Part shown: piece after piece, positions 6,525 to 7,274 of the stretch
Numbering within the stretch: the stretch's first letter is position 1
Layout of the letters: every line of letters starts with the position of its first letter
NCBI GenBank assembly: GCA_946545105.1
Contig: CAMNMY010000038.1
Coordinates: 1-7,274 of the forward strand
Reading direction: 5' to 3'
Length of the DNA stretch: 7,274 nucleotides
From: an uncultured Clostridia bacterium
Lineage (GTDB): Bacteria > Bacillota_A > Clostridia > Christensenellales > UBA3700
Made by a program: the position numbers and the translations under genes
The notes under the pieces: generated by a model
The model's input: the letters and a program-made list of their open reading frames with translations, nothing else
The model's database searches: none
Told to the model about the DNA's origin: nothing

Positions 6525-7184
6525 GTGGCAATAAAATATATAGTGCTTATTTGTATAGCTGCATATTTAGTAGGATCAATTAACTTTGCAACTTTAATAG
6601 CACGAATTAATTCAAAAGATATAAGAAAGTTGGGTTCAGGTAATCCTGGCACAATGAATGTACTAAGAACTATAGGCAAGAAGTGGGGCGTTTTAGTATT
6701 TATTCTAGACTCTCTAAAAGGCTTGTCTTTTGCTTTAATTGGAAGATTGTTAATCGATGGCCCAAACAACTTTGATATGGCAATTGTATTTGGAGCATGC
6801 GTCATACTTGGACACGTCTTCCCAATCTTTGATAAATTCAGAGGCGGTAAGGGCGTAGCATCAACAATAGGTGTATTTATTGCAATATCTCCAATTGTTG
6901 GCTCAATAACATTAGTTATTCTAATTGTTATGCTATTTGGAATTAAATACGGATTCATCGGCTCACTTTTGACAGTAACTGCATTTGCTATAAACGCAAT
7001 TATATTATGTCAAAACAGCTTAGGTGCAATTATCATTATAGCTTTTTGGTGGGCACTTGTTGTGTATGCACATAGAGGCAATATAATGAGATTGATTAAG
7101 GGCGAAGAAAATACTTTAAATATCATCAAGAAAGATGAGAATAAAGAAGATAAAGATAACGAAAATAAAGAGGACAAAGAATGA
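6525..7184 (+). CDS. plsY: Glycerol-3-phosphate acyltransferase PlsY
   Basis: A 219-residue integral membrane protein that transfers an acyl group from acyl-phosphate to glycerol-3-phosphate, making lysophosphatidic acid, the first step of phospholipid synthesis in most Gram-positive bacteria. All three conserved cytoplasmic motifs are present: [29 protein letters not shown] (about 17-45), [18 protein letters not shown] (96-113) and HRGNIMRL (183-190). About five to seven hydrophobic segments lie between residues 3 and 182. The GTG start follows a good SD and the predicted transcript start. After the last motif there is an unusual tail of about 23 residues made almost only of Lys, Asp, Glu and Asn, making the protein a little longer than the typical 190-210. 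The TGA stop overlaps the ychF ATG (ATGA), so the two genes are coupled. PlsX, which makes the acyl-phosphate, is not in the window. Confidence 0.95.
   Translation: MAIKYIVLICIAAYLVGSINFATLIARINSKDIRKLGSGNPGTMNVLRTIGKKWGVLVFILDSLKGLSFALIGRLLIDGPNNFDMAIVFGACVILGHVFPIFDKFRGGKGVASTIGVFIAISPIVGSITLVILIVMLFGIKYGFIGSLLTVTAFAINAIILCQNSLGAIIIIAFWWALVVYAHRGNIMRLIKGEENTLNIIKKDENKEDKDNENKEDKE
7137..7181 (+). repeat. Imperfect 21-bp tandem repeat encoding the charged PlsY tail
   Basis: Two copies (7137-7157 and 7161-7181), separated by one AAC codon, encode ENKEDKD and ENKEDKE. The second copy contains the SD of ychF. This is a low-complexity acidic/basic coding repeat. Confidence 0.6.
7167..7174 (+). 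promoter_or_regulatory. Ribosome binding site of ychF within the plsY tail
   Basis: AAAGAGGA ends 6 bases before the ychF ATG at 7181 and lies inside the last plsY codons, so ychF is translated from the plsY mRNA. Confidence 0.75.
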
Positions 7185-7274
7185 AACTAGGTGTAGTTGG
7201 ATTACCAAACGTAGGTAAAAGTACTTTATTTAATGCTATAACACAAGCAGGAGCAGAATGTGCAAACTATCCAT
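7181..7274 (+). CDS. ychF: Ribosome-binding OBG-family ATPase YchF (3'-partial)
   Basis: Only the first 31 codons fall in the window. They start [20 protein letters not shown] and continue [11 protein letters not shown], which matches the highly conserved N-terminus of YchF/Ola1. The G1/P-loop GLPNVGKS is at residues 7-14. YchF is a universal P-loop protein of the Obg family that prefers ATP over GTP, binds ribosomes and is linked to stress responses. Its NKxD-equivalent motif and the TGS domain would lie beyond the window. The ATG overlaps the plsY TGA by ATGA and has its own SD inside plsY, so it is a coupled second gene of the plsY transcript. Confidence 0.93.
   Translation, partial: MKLGVVGLPNVGKSTLFNAITQAGAECANYP

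Noticed and set aside
6133..6958. Minus-strand open frames (6133-6369 and 6494-6958) opposite pflX and plsY
   Set aside because: Each is the antisense shadow of a clearly conserved gene, and the second crosses the plsY promoter. Their protein sequences show no family motif.
7182..7190. TGA read as tryptophan (Mollicutes-type code)
   Set aside because: TGA ending plsY is closely followed by an in-frame TAG, so this stop alone does not exclude it. However, the tryptophan codons I checked are all TGG and no gene has an internal TGA, which favours the standard code.

Overview
The window looks like chromosomal DNA from an AT-rich, single-membrane Bacillota, probably an uncultured gut-type Clostridia or Bacilli lineage. 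The evidence is the low GC content, the consensus SigA-type promoters and strong Shine-Dalgarno (SD) sites, PlsY, a clostridial-style Mrp with an N-terminal cysteine cluster, and a BspA-type leucine-rich-repeat surface protein. All tryptophans in the reading frames I checked are TGG, and TAA, TAG and TGA are all used as stops, so the standard bacterial code (table 11) fits. I cannot assign a genus.

Layout. (1) Positions 1-3801, plus strand: the C-terminal 1266 residues of a very large exported protein whose start lies upstream of the window. It carries an Fn3-like segment resembling those behind S8 subtilase domains, two bacterial Ig-like domains, about 23 BspA-type leucine-rich repeats, a helical stalk, one transmembrane helix and an acidic cytoplasmic tail. 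(2) Positions 3776-4642, plus: a LacX-like aldose 1-epimerase that overlaps gene 1 by 26 bases and is probably translationally coupled to it. (3) Positions 4641-4690: a hairpin serving as a two-way terminator between convergent genes. (4) Positions 4702-5514, minus: an Mrp/NBP35-type P-loop ATPase for iron-sulfur cluster handling. (5) Positions 5515-5599: a compact divergent regulatory region with overlapping promoters and a palindrome. (6) Positions 5600-6463, plus: a PflX-type (COG1313) radical SAM protein that appears to be read from a leaderless transcript. (7) Positions 6472-6524: an extended -10 promoter and SD. (8) Positions 6525-7184, plus: PlsY, the acyl-phosphate glycerol-3-phosphate acyltransferase. 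(9) Positions 7181-7274, plus: the first 31 codons of YchF, joined to plsY by an ATGA overlap.

The genes form three transcription units: surface protein plus epimerase; mrp alone, divergent from pflX; and plsY-ychF, which may also receive read-through from pflX because no terminator separates them. Mrp (cluster carrier) and PflX (a protein with probably two iron-sulfur clusters) could be co-controlled from the shared intergenic region, but this is inference. Most of the window is ordinary core genome. The parts most worth a second look are the divergent promoter region, the apparent leaderless start of pflX and the composite surface protein. I see no mobile element, CRISPR array, tRNA or rRNA.
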